In this document: piece by piece, positions 7,086 through 15,404 of the stretch
Layout: every line of letters begins with the position of its first letter
Position numbering within the stretch: the stretch's first letter is position 1
DNA from: CAZYTX01 sp964650485
Lineage (GTDB): Bacteria > RBG-13-61-14 > DATKZS01
DNA: 21,934 nt
Direction: 5' to 3'
Assembly (NCBI GenBank): GCA_964650485.1
Contig: CAZYTX010000059.1
Coordinates: 1-21,934, forward strand
Position numbers and translations under genes: made by a program
The notes under the pieces: generated by a model
Databases searched by the model: none
Told to the model about the DNA's origin: nothing
The model's input: the letters and a program-made list of their open reading frames with translations, nothing else

Positions 7086-7141
7086 TCAGTAGTAGTCACA
7101 AGTAAGGTTTCAGATCAAGGTTGATAGCAGAGGAGACTGAA

Positions 7142-8218
7142 ATGGATATAAAGATATTCGACCAGCTCCTGGCCGCGGGCATGAAGAACAATGCCTCGGA
7201 CATACACTTCAAAAGCGGCTCCCCTCCCATGTTCCGCATGAACGGCGAGATGCGCGAGGTGAAGGCCCCCCAGCTCCGGCCCGAGGACACCAGGGAGATT
7301 GCGGCGCACATCATGCAGAGGGCCGACTTGAAGCAGGCCGTGGACGAGCTGAGGGACTTTGACGCTTCCTACATGCTGGAGGGCGTGGGAAGGTTCCGGG
7401 TCAACATCTTCCGGCAGAAGGACTCGCTGGCCATTGTGCTGCGCCTTATTCCTCTCGATGTTCCCGACTTTGATGCGCTCGGCCTGCCCCCGGTCATCCA
7501 GAAGCTTGCCAGCCAGGAAAGGGGCCTGATCCTTGTCACCGGAGTGACCGGCTCGGGCAAGTCGTCCACCTTGGCCGCGATGATAGGACACATAAACCAG
7601 TTGCGGCGAAAGCACATCCTCACCATTGAAGACCCCATCGAGTTCGTGCACAGGGACGTGAAATCGTCGGTCACCCAGCGGGAGGTGGGGATTGACACCC
7701 AGGACTTCTCCGGCGCCCTGCGACAGGCCCTGCGCCAGGACCCGGACGTGATCCTGGTGGGCGAGATGCGTGACTATGAGACCGTGGACATAGCGCTCAA
7801 AGCTGCTGAGACCGGCCACCTGGTGCTCTCCACCGTGCACACCACCGACGCCCCCAGGACCATAAACAGGCTGGTGGGCGTTTTCCCCGCTGACGAGCAG
7901 GACCTGGTCAGGCTCCGGCTGGCGGAGGCTCTCCGGGGCATCATCTCCCAGAGGCTCCTGCCCAGGCAGGACGGCAAGGGAAGGGCCCTGGCCGTGGAGA
8001 TCTGCGTCAACACCCTTTCCATATCAGATTGCATAAAAGACGCGGCCAAGACCCATGGAATGACAGACTTCATTGAAAAAGGGTACGACCAGTACGGCAT
8101 GCAGAGCTTTGACCAGAGCCTCACCCAACTGTACAAGCAGGGGCTTATAAGCCTGGAGGTGGCCAAGTCCGCGGCATCCAACCCGGCCGATTTCGAAAGG
8201 GCGCTATACGTGGAGTAG
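7142..8218 (+). CDS. pilT: PilT-type type IV pilus retraction ATPase
   Basis: This is a hexameric secretion ATPase of the PilT/PilU class, 358 residues with the chosen start. Visible motifs are Walker A GVTGSGKSS (134-142, Lys140), the Asp box around LTIEDPIEF (160-168), Walker B ILVGEMRD with catalytic Glu208 (204-211), and the His box TGHLVLSTVHTTDA (224-237). The N-terminal PAS-like domain is present (ASDIHFKSG near residue 19). Length and lack of a long N-terminal MshEN domain fit PilT rather than PilB. It powers pilus disassembly for twitching motility. I chose the ATG at 7142 because AGGAG lies 6 bases upstream; an in-frame TTG at 7121 has no such site. PilT versus PilU cannot be settled by eye. 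No other pilus genes lie in the window. Confidence 0.93.
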   Translation: MDIKIFDQLLAAGMKNNASDIHFKSGSPPMFRMNGEMREVKAPQLRPEDTREIAAHIMQRADLKQAVDELRDFDASYMLEGVGRFRVNIFRQKDSLAIVLRLIPLDVPDFDALGLPPVIQKLASQERGLILVTGVTGSGKSSTLAAMIGHINQLRRKHILTIEDPIEFVHRDVKSSVTQREVGIDTQDFSGALRQALRQDPDVILVGEMRDYETVDIALKAAETGHLVLSTVHTTDAPRTINRLVGVFPADEQDLVRLRLAEALRGIISQRLLPRQDGKGRALAVEICVNTLSISDCIKDAAKTHGMTDFIEKGYDQYGMQSFDQSLTQLYKQGLISLEVAKSAASNPADFERALYVE

Positions 8219-8235
8219 CGTCCGCAAGTTTTGCT

Positions 8236-8264
8236 TTGCGAGTCCACAACTCCGGTGATATACT
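8236..8264 (+). promoter_or_regulatory. Candidate promoter upstream of the MshEN/HD-GYP-like gene
   Basis: TTGCGA (8236-8241) and TATACT (8259-8264) are separated by 17 bases in the 100-base gap after pilT. The -10 is good and the -35 moderate. A start near 8271 would give a leader of about 55 bases. Confidence 0.5.
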
Positions 8265-8327
8265 ACAATGATGATAAAAGGCGAACCCTTGTCAATTCTT
8301 AAGCTGTGATCTCCCGTGGTGGCCTTG

Positions 8328-10787
8328 ATGGATGAAGATCAAAGAATTGGTCAGCTTCTGCTTCGCGAAGGGGTCATTACCGAAGACGACCTGAACCGGG
8401 CACTGGAGGCCCAGAACGAGTCATATAACAAGCCCCTGGGCGAAGTGATGATGGAGCTCAATATAATATCGGAGCCGGACTTCCTAAGGATCCTGGCAAA
8501 GAAGTTCCATACCCAATACCTGACAACCCAAAAGCTCTCCGAGATCAAGGTGCCGGAAACGGTGCTCAAGCTGGTGCCTGAAGCCACCGCGGAAAAATAC
8601 CAGGTCTTCCCGGTCCAGTACAAGAAAAGCAATAAGCTCCTTACCGTGGTGATGACAAACCCCGACGACGTGGCCGCGGTGGACGAGGTCAAGTTCGTCT
8701 CCGGCATCGGCAACGTGAAAGCACTGGTGGGCCTCAAGGAGGCGATCAAGGCCGCCATTACCAAGTGGTATAAAAGGGACGACAACGCCTTCAGCATGCT
8801 GGAGGGTATGGATGAGGTCCCCGGCTACGAGATCGCCGGCGGGGGAGCCCAGGAGCTGGAGCAGGAGGACAGCCCCCTTGACCTGTCCTCCCTGGTCTCC
8901 CCCAGGGGCGGAGAAGAGAAAGCCGGTGAACAGGAGGCCGAGGATTCGGACAAGGGCGAGGTGTACCTGGGCGGGATATCCGATGCAGCCGAGGAAGAGG
9001 ATTCTTCCCCCGGGGGCCTGGTGATCGAGGAGGTCACCGGAGAGGAGCCGGTGGAGGTCGAAGAGGTGACAGTGGGGGAGCGGTCCCCTGCCGCGGAGCC
9101 GGGAGCGGCTGAAGAGGAATTGGAAGCAAAGCCGGTGAAAAGGCCCGACGCCAAGAAGTACAGGCTGCGCATGCTGATGGTCGAGCCTCACGACTCCATC
9201 CGCAAGTTCATCTCGAAGCTGTTCGGCCACGAAGGTTTCAAGGTGAAAGGCGTGAAGACGCGGGAGGAGGCCCTGCAGGAGCTTGAGATAGGCGAGTACG
9301 ACAGCCTGGTGATAAAAGACCGCGACCTGGGCGAGGGGGAGGAGTTCGCCAACACCATGCTCGAGCGGTTCCCGGACGTTGAGCTGTGCTCGATCAAGGA
9401 TTACGGCTCCGCGGTCATCGGCGAGACCCGGGCCCACAAGCGGCTGATGAGTTCCTTCCTTGAGACCATGGACGTGGTCATGGGGCTTCTGGAGATGGAA
9501 GGCGGGGGTATCCAGGGGCACTCGCACAACATGGCAAAGTACGCCAAGCTGATCGCCGGCAAGCTCGACCTGCTCCAGCGCGAGGTTGACACCATAGCGC
9601 TTGCGGCCTACATCCACGAGCTGGGCAAAAAGGGCATCCCTCACCGCTCGCTCTTGTCACTGGAAAAGGAGGAGGTTGACCCTGACCTCCTCATGGAGCA
9701 GGTTGAGATACCGCTCAAGCTGTTGAGCTCGGCCAAGATACCGCTCGAGGTCTCGCCTATCCTGCGCCACCAGTACGAAAGGTGGGACGGGAAAGGCGTT
9801 CCCGATGGTCTCCAGGGCGAGGACATACCCCCGGGGTCGAGGATTCTCGCGCTGGTGGAGGCTTTCGAGGACCTCACCAACAAACACACCGGCACGGAAA
9901 ACGTGGACCCCACCGCTGCCCTGGAGGCAATAAAAAATCGGGAGCAGGAGCTGTTCGACCCCTCCATGGTGGAGATATTCCTCGGCGTGGTGAGAGATGA
10001 CATATACCTCCAGCAGATGTCCACCGCACAGCAGAAGCTCATGGTTGTGGACACCGAGCCCGACCTGGTGACACTGCTGGAGCTGCGCCTGGTCAACATG
10101 GGGTTTGCGGTAACCACCGCGTCCACGGCCGAGGACGCCATGGAAAAGGCCAAGGCCGAGCTCCCCTCCATGATAATCACCGAGGTCGAGCTGCCGGACA
10201 TGTCCGGCCTTTCCATGATCGAGCAGCTAAAGGCCGAGCCGGACCTCCGCGACCTCCACTTCATCTTCATCTCCAGGAAGGACGACTCCGCCTCAGTGAA
10301 CAAGGGGTTCCAGATGGGCGCGGACGACTTCATCATAAAGCCGGTCAAGGTGGAGATACTGGGCGCCAAGATAAACACCATGATGAGCAGGCTCCAGGCC
10401 GAGAAGAAGACCGCGCCCGCGGCCGCGGGGGTGTCCGGGTCATTGTCGGAGATGGGACTTCCCGACATCGTGCAGATACTGGGAGCGGGAAGGAAGACCG
10501 GGAGGATCACGCTCGAGGACAACGGCAGGACCTGCTACATAGACATGGAAGAGGGACAGGTGGTGAACGCGTCCATTGACGACATCAAAGGGGAGGACGC
10601 CTTTTACAAGATACTCTACTGGACCAAGGGGTCGTTCTCCATTGATCCCGAGGCCGAGATCAGCGAGCGTCTCATAAACATCTCCAATGATTCCCTCATG
10701 CTGGAGGGGTTCAGGCGAATGGACGAGGAGGCCGCGGGAGCAGGCCCCGAGGATGACATAGCAATGGACGGGAGCGATTTCTTCTGA
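8328..10787 (+). CDS. Multi-domain signalling protein: MshEN, degenerate receiver, degenerate HD-GYP, receiver, DUF4388
   Basis: Reading 819 residues from the ATG (an in-frame GTG at 8316 is possible; the ATG aligns with the MshEN gene at 3474), the order is as follows. MshEN spans 6-150; half-motif I (RIGQLLLREGVI) is good, but half-motif II (PLGEVMMELNII) lacks the basic residue, the Gly and the final Gln. An acidic linker spans 170-275. A receiver-like domain (280-385) has VEPHD instead of the usual acidic pair. An HD-GYP-like domain (390-560) reads YIHELGKKGIP, so HD has become HE (His430, Glu431), and WDGKGVPDGL, so GYP has become GVP. A second receiver (570-690) carries Glu619 at the phosphoacceptor position, with Lys and Ser/Thr switch positions kept (FIIKP, FIS). 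DUF4388 spans 705-790. DUF4388 is common in deltaproteobacterial gliding and pilus regulators. It probably integrates signals to the pilus rather than cleaving c-di-GMP; that is inference. Confidence 0.85.
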   Translation: MDEDQRIGQLLLREGVITEDDLNRALEAQNESYNKPLGEVMMELNIISEPDFLRILAKKFHTQYLTTQKLSEIKVPETVLKLVPEATAEKYQVFPVQYKKSNKLLTVVMTNPDDVAAVDEVKFVSGIGNVKALVGLKEAIKAAITKWYKRDDNAFSMLEGMDEVPGYEIAGGGAQELEQEDSPLDLSSLVSPRGGEEKAGEQEAEDSDKGEVYLGGISDAAEEEDSSPGGLVIEEVTGEEPVEVEEVTVGERSPAAEPGAAEEELEAKPVKRPDAKKYRLRMLMVEPHDSIRKFISKLFGHEGFKVKGVKTREEALQELEIGEYDSLVIKDRDLGEGEEFANTMLERFPDVELCSIKDYGSAVIGETRAHKRLMSSFLETMDVVMGLLEMEGGGIQGHSHNMAKYAKLIAGKLDLLQREVDTIALAAYIHELGKKGIPHRSLLSLEKEEVDPDLLMEQVEIPLKLLSSAKIPLEVSPILRHQYERWDGKGVPDGLQGEDIPPGSRILALVEAFEDLTNKHTGTENVDPTAALEAIKNREQELFDPSMVEIFLGVVRDDIYLQQMSTAQQKLMVVDTEPDLVTLLELRLVNMGFAVTTASTAEDAMEKAKAELPSMIITEVELPDMSGLSMIEQLKAEPDLRDLHFIFISRKDDSASVNKGFQMGADDFIIKPVKVEILGAKINTMMSRLQAEKKTAPAAAGVSGSLSEMGLPDIVQILGAGRKTGRITLEDNGRTCYIDMEEGQVVNASIDDIKGEDAFYKILYWTKGSFSIDPEAEISERLINISNDSLMLEGFRRMDEEAAGAGPEDDIAMDGSDFF

Positions 10788-10808
10788 TCCCTTCCGGGAC
10801 CAAGGGGG

Positions 10809-11387
10809 GTGATTAAAACAGTCCCTTTTGACATACCGCTAAGCTTTATCATCGGCATGCTGATTCCGCTCGTGTGCCCCAAGGGGATAAGTGCGAGCAA
10901 GAGCTTGATAAACAACCGTTACTTTCTGGCCGCGGTGCTCTTCGAGCTGTTCTTCTTCATCCCCCTGGGCACGTACCTTTACTTCTTCCACCCCGACTGG
11001 AGCCTGATGTACTTCGTGGACCCCTCGGCCCTGTCGCAGGCCGCGGTCGAGGCCATCGGTTTGATCGCCCTGAGCTCTTACATGGCCTCCACGGTTGCTG
11101 GCTTCCTGGTGGCTTCCAGGCTCATAAGGTCCGGGAAGACATCGCTGGCAACAGCGGTGTTGATCGTGTTGCTTGTGGGCCTGTCCGCATTCAGCCTTGT
11201 TACAATGGACCAGCTCACCTCGGTGGGAAGCTTTTCCGCCTGGAGCGCAACGCCCAAGACCACAACGCCCCTCTACCTGCACAGGATCGGGTACGTGATC
11301 GGCGTTGACGCGCTCGCAGCGGGAGCGGCGCTGGTGGTCCTGCTCAGGTCGTTGCGCAGACAGGAGAGTATGGCAAAACCCGCATAG
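10809..11387 (+). CDS. Five-helix membrane protein of unknown function
   Basis: I do not recognise the family. The 192-residue product has about five hydrophobic segments (roughly residues 5-24, 38-60, 78-105, 118-140 and 165-187), with short loops and a basic C-terminus. The GTG used here lies inside a strong Shine-Dalgarno-like string (AAGGGGGGTGAT), so the true start is unsettled; the next ATG in frame is at 10857 within the first helix. It begins 21 bases after the preceding gene and is followed 19 bases later by another small membrane protein, so all three may be co-transcribed. The function is not evident from sequence or context. Confidence 0.65.
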   Translation: MIKTVPFDIPLSFIIGMLIPLVCPKGISASKSLINNRYFLAAVLFELFFFIPLGTYLYFFHPDWSLMYFVDPSALSQAAVEAIGLIALSSYMASTVAGFLVASRLIRSGKTSLATAVLIVLLVGLSAFSLVTMDQLTSVGSFSAWSATPKTTTPLYLHRIGYVIGVDALAAGAALVVLLRSLRRQESMAKPA

Positions 11388-11406
11388 AACGGGGAGGAGA
11401 GGCTGA

Positions 11407-11688
11407 ATGGCGAAGAAAATAATAGCGGTGCTGGCGGCCCTTGTCATTGCATACCTGCTGGTGGTGTGGGTGCCAAAGCACATTGACAAAACCACCGAGA
11501 AAGAAAAGGCCAGGATGGACAAGATGGAGCAGAGGGCCAGGGAAAAGGCCGATGAAACCGCGGGCGACAAGCTGGGCATAACCGGAGGGGACGCCGGCTT
11601 CGGGGGCAAGTTCACTGAAAAGGCCCGCGACGCACAAACCGAGGCACACAGGCGTTCGGTGGAGGCGCTCGAGAAAATTGATGAATGA
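11407..11688 (+). CDS. Small single-span membrane protein, charged
   Basis: This 93-residue protein starts with a hydrophobic helix (residues 4-22, after MAKK). A highly charged Lys/Glu/Arg region that should form a helix or coiled coil (28-55) comes next, then a Gly-rich break (TGGDAGFGGK) and another charged helix. I recognise no family. The ATG has a good GGGAGGAGA ribosome site about 6 bases upstream, which supports it as a real gene. It is the last gene of the plus-strand run and faces the qmo operon tail to tail. It could be a membrane-associated partner of the preceding five-helix protein; that is a guess from adjacency. Confidence 0.65.
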   Translation: MAKKIIAVLAALVIAYLLVVWVPKHIDKTTEKEKARMDKMEQRAREKADETAGDKLGITGGDAGFGGKFTEKARDAQTEAHRRSVEALEKIDE

Positions 11689-11706
11689 TAAGCCCTCTCA
11701 AATATA

Positions 11707-11847
11707 AACGCAAAGACGCCAAGTTCGCCAAGGAAGAAGGGTTTTATTATAGTGTATAGTATATATTGTCGCGGGCGGCCGCGCGCACATTCACTTGATC
11801 TTCATATTCTTCCTGGCGCCCTCTTCTTCCCTCGGCGTCTTGGCGTT
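11707..11847. repeat. Imperfect inverted-repeat element between convergent genes
   Basis: The left arm starts AACGCAAAGACGCCAAG (11707-11723) and the right arm is the reverse complement of AACGCCAAGACGCCGAG (11831-11847), 15 of 17 matching. Both arms continue inward with GGAAGAAG-type purine runs. The middle holds an AT-rich stretch (11742-11769) and then a GC-rich NotI-like stretch (GCGGCCGC). The arm sequence resembles a short intergenic motif family (AACGCnAAGACGC) that recurs in many bacterial genomes. I see no coding capacity, so it would be a non-autonomous element or a structured bidirectional 3' end. Confidence 0.6.
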
Positions 11848-11858
11848 AAAGAAAGAGT

Positions 11859-11885
11859 AAGGCCCCGCAAACTTCGCAGGGCCTT
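11859..11885 (-). terminator. Intrinsic terminator of the qmo operon
   Basis: On the minus strand a stem of about 12 pairs (AAGGCCCTGCGA with TTGCGGGGCCTT, two wobble pairs) has a 3-base loop. It is followed by ACTCTTTCTTT. It begins 24 bases after the qmoC stop. The U tract is interrupted by C, but position and stem strength fit a terminator. Confidence 0.75.
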
Positions 11886-11909
11886 GAAGGGTACAACAAG
11901 CTTATAAGC

Positions 11910-13136
11910 TCAGGCCGCCTCGGCCTCGACCTCCGCGGCTGTCTCTTCCTTTGATTGCTCCTCCCCGGAGAGTTCCTGGTAGCGGTTGTACACCAGCCCC
12001 GCGGTGCGGTATGCGAGATGCGCGAACTTGGAGTAAGGCGCGTATATGAGCAGTGCGAACACCAGCAGGAGATGTATGAAGTAGGTGGGGTAAGCGAGGA
12101 TGGGCACGTCCAGGAAGCGAAGTAGCTGGGCGAAGAAGCCGGTCACTCCCACCAGGAATATGTCCCAGAGGAAGAAGTTGTCGAAGTTGGAGTTTATGAT
12201 GTCGCCTTCCTCGGCCATCTTCCTCCTGCTCACTATCATCAGCCCGGCGCCGATTATGAGGGCCGCGGCGCTTGCGTTCCCGACCCACTTCACCGGGTGA
12301 TAGAAGACCATGGGGTAGTGCCCGAGAGCGGTGTTGTGGCCCTCCCCTCCGAAGATCAGGTTCCAGTACTCGTACACGAAGAGCACTGCTATGGCCAGCA
12401 CCGTTGTAAGCAGAAGCCCCATGAACCCGTAGAAGACCAGGAAGTGCGCTGTCTTGCGCCATTTGTTGGTCTCGCACTGCCCGAAGTCGCGGTGCGTGAT
12501 GATCTCTATCACCACGTCCTTGATCGAGGTGACCAGGCGCGGCAATTCCATCTTCGATGCGCCGCCCGCGGCCTGCAATGCTCCTGTCCACATTCGATAA
12601 ATCCCCACCGCGAAGGCCACCAGCACCAGGCCGGAGAGGGTGAGGAACACCGCGTTCATCTGCAGGTGGTTTATGAAGTTGCCGTAGATGACCGGGGTGA
12701 GCTCGGCGCCCCTGGCCACGTTCACGAGCACGATGGCCCCCAGGATGATGGCCGGGGCCACGAAGAGCCAGATCCAGTAGTGTGCGTCGGAAAGCGCCTT
12801 TCCCATGAAGGACGGCCAGGCCAGGCTCTCGATCACCTTCTTTCGCACCGCGGCCAGCACGTCGCCCGGCGTGGCCCCCCTGGGGCAGTATGCGGTGCAG
12901 TCCGCGCAATGGTAGCAGTTCCAGATGTTGGGGTCCGCCATGAGCCGGTCCTTTAGGCCCCACTGGGCCCACACCATCTCCTTCCTTGGAAAGGGGTTGC
13001 CTTCCTTGGCCAGGTTGCATACCACCGAGCAAGTGCCGCACTGGAAGCACTTCTTCAGGCTCTCGCCCCCGTCATCGAGGACCCCCTGCAGGAACTCCAT
13101 GTCAGGTTCGACTGAAACTCTTTTTTTCTCCGCCAT
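11910..13136 (-). CDS. qmoC: QmoC, quinone-interacting membrane oxidoreductase subunit C
   Basis: QmoC is the membrane subunit of the Qmo complex, linking menaquinol to AprBA. The N-terminal 95 residues are an HdrC-like iron-sulfur domain with CFQCGTCSVVC (Cys30, Cys33, Cys36, Cys40) and CYHCADCTAYCP (Cys74, Cys77, Cys80, Cys84). The remaining part is a cytochrome b / NarI-like membrane domain with about six hydrophobic helices and candidate haem histidines (for example in KTAHFLVFYGF). The C-terminal 20 residues are Glu/Ala-rich. The length (408) is normal for the fused Fe-S plus cytochrome form found in Gram-negative sulfate reducers. The start ATG has AGGAG about 8 bases upstream, and the gene follows qmoB after 19 bases. 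It is the last gene before the terminator at 11859-11885. Confidence 0.95.
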   Translation of the reverse strand: MAEKKRVSVEPDMEFLQGVLDDGGESLKKCFQCGTCSVVCNLAKEGNPFPRKEMVWAQWGLKDRLMADPNIWNCYHCADCTAYCPRGATPGDVLAAVRKKVIESLAWPSFMGKALSDAHYWIWLFVAPAIILGAIVLVNVARGAELTPVIYGNFINHLQMNAVFLTLSGLVLVAFAVGIYRMWTGALQAAGGASKMELPRLVTSIKDVVIEIITHRDFGQCETNKWRKTAHFLVFYGFMGLLLTTVLAIAVLFVYEYWNLIFGGEGHNTALGHYPMVFYHPVKWVGNASAAALIIGAGLMIVSRRKMAEEGDIINSNFDNFFLWDIFLVGVTGFFAQLLRFLDVPILAYPTYFIHLLLVFALLIYAPYSKFAHLAYRTAGLVYNRYQELSGEEQSKEETAAEVEAEAA

Positions 13137-13155
13137 GTCATAAACTCCTGTCTTC

Positions 13156-15399
13156 TTACATCCCCTTGAACGGGTTCAGCCCGACCTCTTCAATGGTCTC
13201 CATGAACTCCGCGATGATGGAGGATATCTTTTCCGAGTCAGTGATCTCCACCTGGTGGAGCTGCACGCGCTCGTTCTCCAGGGCCATGGTCTCGAGCTTC
13301 TCCCTCACGTTGTCGCTCCTGGCCACCATCATCTCCGAGCCTTTGACAAAGTGGCACTGGTAGTCGTCCCCGTACTTGCAGCCGAACAGCAGGATGCCGT
13401 CAAAGCCCTTTGACAGGGCCTCGTTCACCCAGATCACGTTCACCGACCCCAGGCACCTCACCGGGATGACCCGGACGAACGGGCTGTAGGCGCCGCCGGT
13501 GAGACCTATGTTGTCTATGGCCGGGTAGGCGTCGTTCTCGCAAGCCAGGATCAACACCCGGGGCTTCTCCTCGAACTCGTCCGGGACCTCGACCGCCTTT
13601 ATCATGCTGGCGATCATGTCAACGTTGTAGTCCTTGAAGCTGATGATCCGCTCGGGGCACGCGCCCATGCACACACCGCAGCGCCGGCAACGCGAGGGGA
13701 ACGCCTCCGGGGTCCCCTTCTCGTCCTCGTTCAAGACCCCGAAGGGGCACTCCTCGGTGCAGCGCTTGCACTGGGTGCACCGGAGCAGATAGAACTCCGG
13801 GTAGCTCTTGTCCCCGGCACGGGGGTGCACGGCCTCCCCCCGGCAGGTCATCTCCACGCACTGGATGGCCTTCAAGGCCGCGCCAATGGCGTCCTCCCTG
13901 GCCTCTTTGAGGTCCATGGGAGAGCGCATGCACCCGCAGGCGTAGACGCCTGTCCTGCGGCTCTCGTACGGGAAGCATATGAAGTGCGAGTCCGGGTAAC
14001 CCCACCACAGGCCGGGCAGGTCCGGGCCCTGTCTATAACCGAGTTTCAGTATCTCGGTCCCTGCATATTGCGCCAACTCTTCAACCTTTTTCTTGGCATC
14101 TTCGAGCTGCGCGCCTTCCTCGCCCTTCTCCACGATGGCCTTGGCGTCAATGTACTGCCTGATCTTCTCGCCGTCCGCGGCGTTCGGGATCATGCCCGCG
14201 CCCAGCACCACCATGTCAACGCCCAGCTCGATGTCCTCGCCCAGGAGGGTGTCGTCAACCTTGGCCTTTAGCACACCGTTCGACTTCTCCACCGAGGACA
14301 CCATCCCCTTGGTCATGAATATTCCGGGGTCCTGCTGGGCCGCCTTGTAGAAGAGTTCGTTCTGGCCGGGCGCCTTGAAGTGGTCGTAGACCACGTATGC
14401 CTTGGCCTCGGGGTTTATCTCCCTCACGTACATGGCCTGCTTGATGGCGGTCAGCGAGTTTATTGCCGAGCTGTAGCTGAACTGGTCGGGCTCGGGAGAC
14501 CCCTCGTACTGCACGAAGAGCACGCTCTCGACCGGCTTTCCGTCGGACGGCCGGGTGATCTTGCCGGCGCTTGCCATGTCCTCGAGTTGGACGTTGGTTA
14601 TCACGTCGGGAATGTTTTTATAGCCCAGGTGCGCAAGGTGATCGGGCTCCATGGGCGACCATCCGGTTGCCTGGACGATGGCCCCGGCCTGGAAGGGTTC
14701 CCTGCCCTCCACCCGCACCTCGAACATTCCCGGGGCCCCGGTTATCTTCTCAAGCTTGGCGCCGGTGATCACGTCCACGTTCTCGTGGTTCTGGACCTCC
14801 CCGGCGAGCTCTTTTACGCCTGTATCTTCCAGCTTCTCGTAAGGAGGGTTATGGGGAATGGTCTTGTATAGCCTTGCGCTCATGCCGCCCAGCTCGGACT
14901 CCTTTTCCAGGAGAATGACCTTGTAGCCGGTCCTGGCCGCCTCCAGGGCAGCGGTCATGCCGGCCACGCCGCCACCAACCACCAGTATGTCCTTGTTAAG
15001 GTCCTGGCATCCCGGGAAGGCGTCGGTTGCGGCCGTCTTCTGCACCCTGGTGATGGCCATCCTCAGGTTGTCCTCGGCCAGCATCTGGGTGTCCTCTTCA
15101 CCAGCAGGCTGGGCCCAGGCCACCTGCTCGCGGATGTTGGCGTAGTCAACCATGACGCTTTCCGGGAAGGTGTTCCAGCTATAGAACCTTGGTGTGGGCC
15201 CTGCCACCACCAGCCTGGTGATCCCCTCGGATTCGATGTCCGCCCGTATGGACGAGAGGTCATCCTCCTCGCACGAGGGTATGGTCTTTACCAGGTGCGC
15301 TTTCATCTCTTCCCGGGCAACCTTCTCCATGGCCTCCACGTCAATGGCCTCACCTATCCCGTACCCCTTGCAGATATAGACTGCGAGCTTGTCTTCCAC
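13156..15399 (-). CDS. qmoB: QmoB, HdrA/MvhD-like flavoprotein subunit
   Basis: This 747-residue cytoplasmic subunit of Qmo has, in order, a short N-terminal domain with CKGYGIG (Cys10), an HdrA-like FAD domain with VVGGGVAG (140-147), and two [4Fe-4S] motifs CTQCKRCTEECP (Cys541, 544, 547, 551) and CRRCGVCMGACP (Cys571, 574, 577, 581). A C-terminal MvhD/FrhD-like domain (612-747) has Cys at 620, 649, 674 and 682. It starts at GTG 15399 with AGGAGGT 7 bases upstream, inside the end of qmoA. The region matching the HdrA/QmoA cysteine cluster (297-320) aligns with QmoA without gaps but has lost all four cysteines, and a second Cys of the N-terminal CxxC is Tyr13. The protein probably exchanges electrons with AprBA and QmoA. 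Confidence 0.95.
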   Translation of the reverse strand: MEDKLAVYICKGYGIGEAIDVEAMEKVAREEMKAHLVKTIPSCEEDDLSSIRADIESEGITRLVVAGPTPRFYSWNTFPESVMVDYANIREQVAWAQPAGEEDTQMLAEDNLRMAITRVQKTAATDAFPGCQDLNKDILVVGGGVAGMTAALEAARTGYKVILLEKESELGGMSARLYKTIPHNPPYEKLEDTGVKELAGEVQNHENVDVITGAKLEKITGAPGMFEVRVEGREPFQAGAIVQATGWSPMEPDHLAHLGYKNIPDVITNVQLEDMASAGKITRPSDGKPVESVLFVQYEGSPEPDQFSYSSAINSLTAIKQAMYVREINPEAKAYVVYDHFKAPGQNELFYKAAQQDPGIFMTKGMVSSVEKSNGVLKAKVDDTLLGEDIELGVDMVVLGAGMIPNAADGEKIRQYIDAKAIVEKGEEGAQLEDAKKKVEELAQYAGTEILKLGYRQGPDLPGLWWGYPDSHFICFPYESRRTGVYACGCMRSPMDLKEAREDAIGAALKAIQCVEMTCRGEAVHPRAGDKSYPEFYLLRCTQCKRCTEECPFGVLNEDEKGTPEAFPSRCRRCGVCMGACPERIISFKDYNVDMIASMIKAVEVPDEFEEKPRVLILACENDAYPAIDNIGLTGGAYSPFVRVIPVRCLGSVNVIWVNEALSKGFDGILLFGCKYGDDYQCHFVKGSEMMVARSDNVREKLETMALENERVQLHQVEITDSEKISSIIAEFMETIEEVGLNPFKGM

Positions 15400-15404
15400 C
15401 GCTA

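Noticed and set aside
8484..9644. A 386-codon minus-strand frame opposite the MshEN/HD-GYP-like gene
   Set aside because: It is the shadow of a GC-rich real gene. The product shows no family and the plus-strand protein has clear domains.
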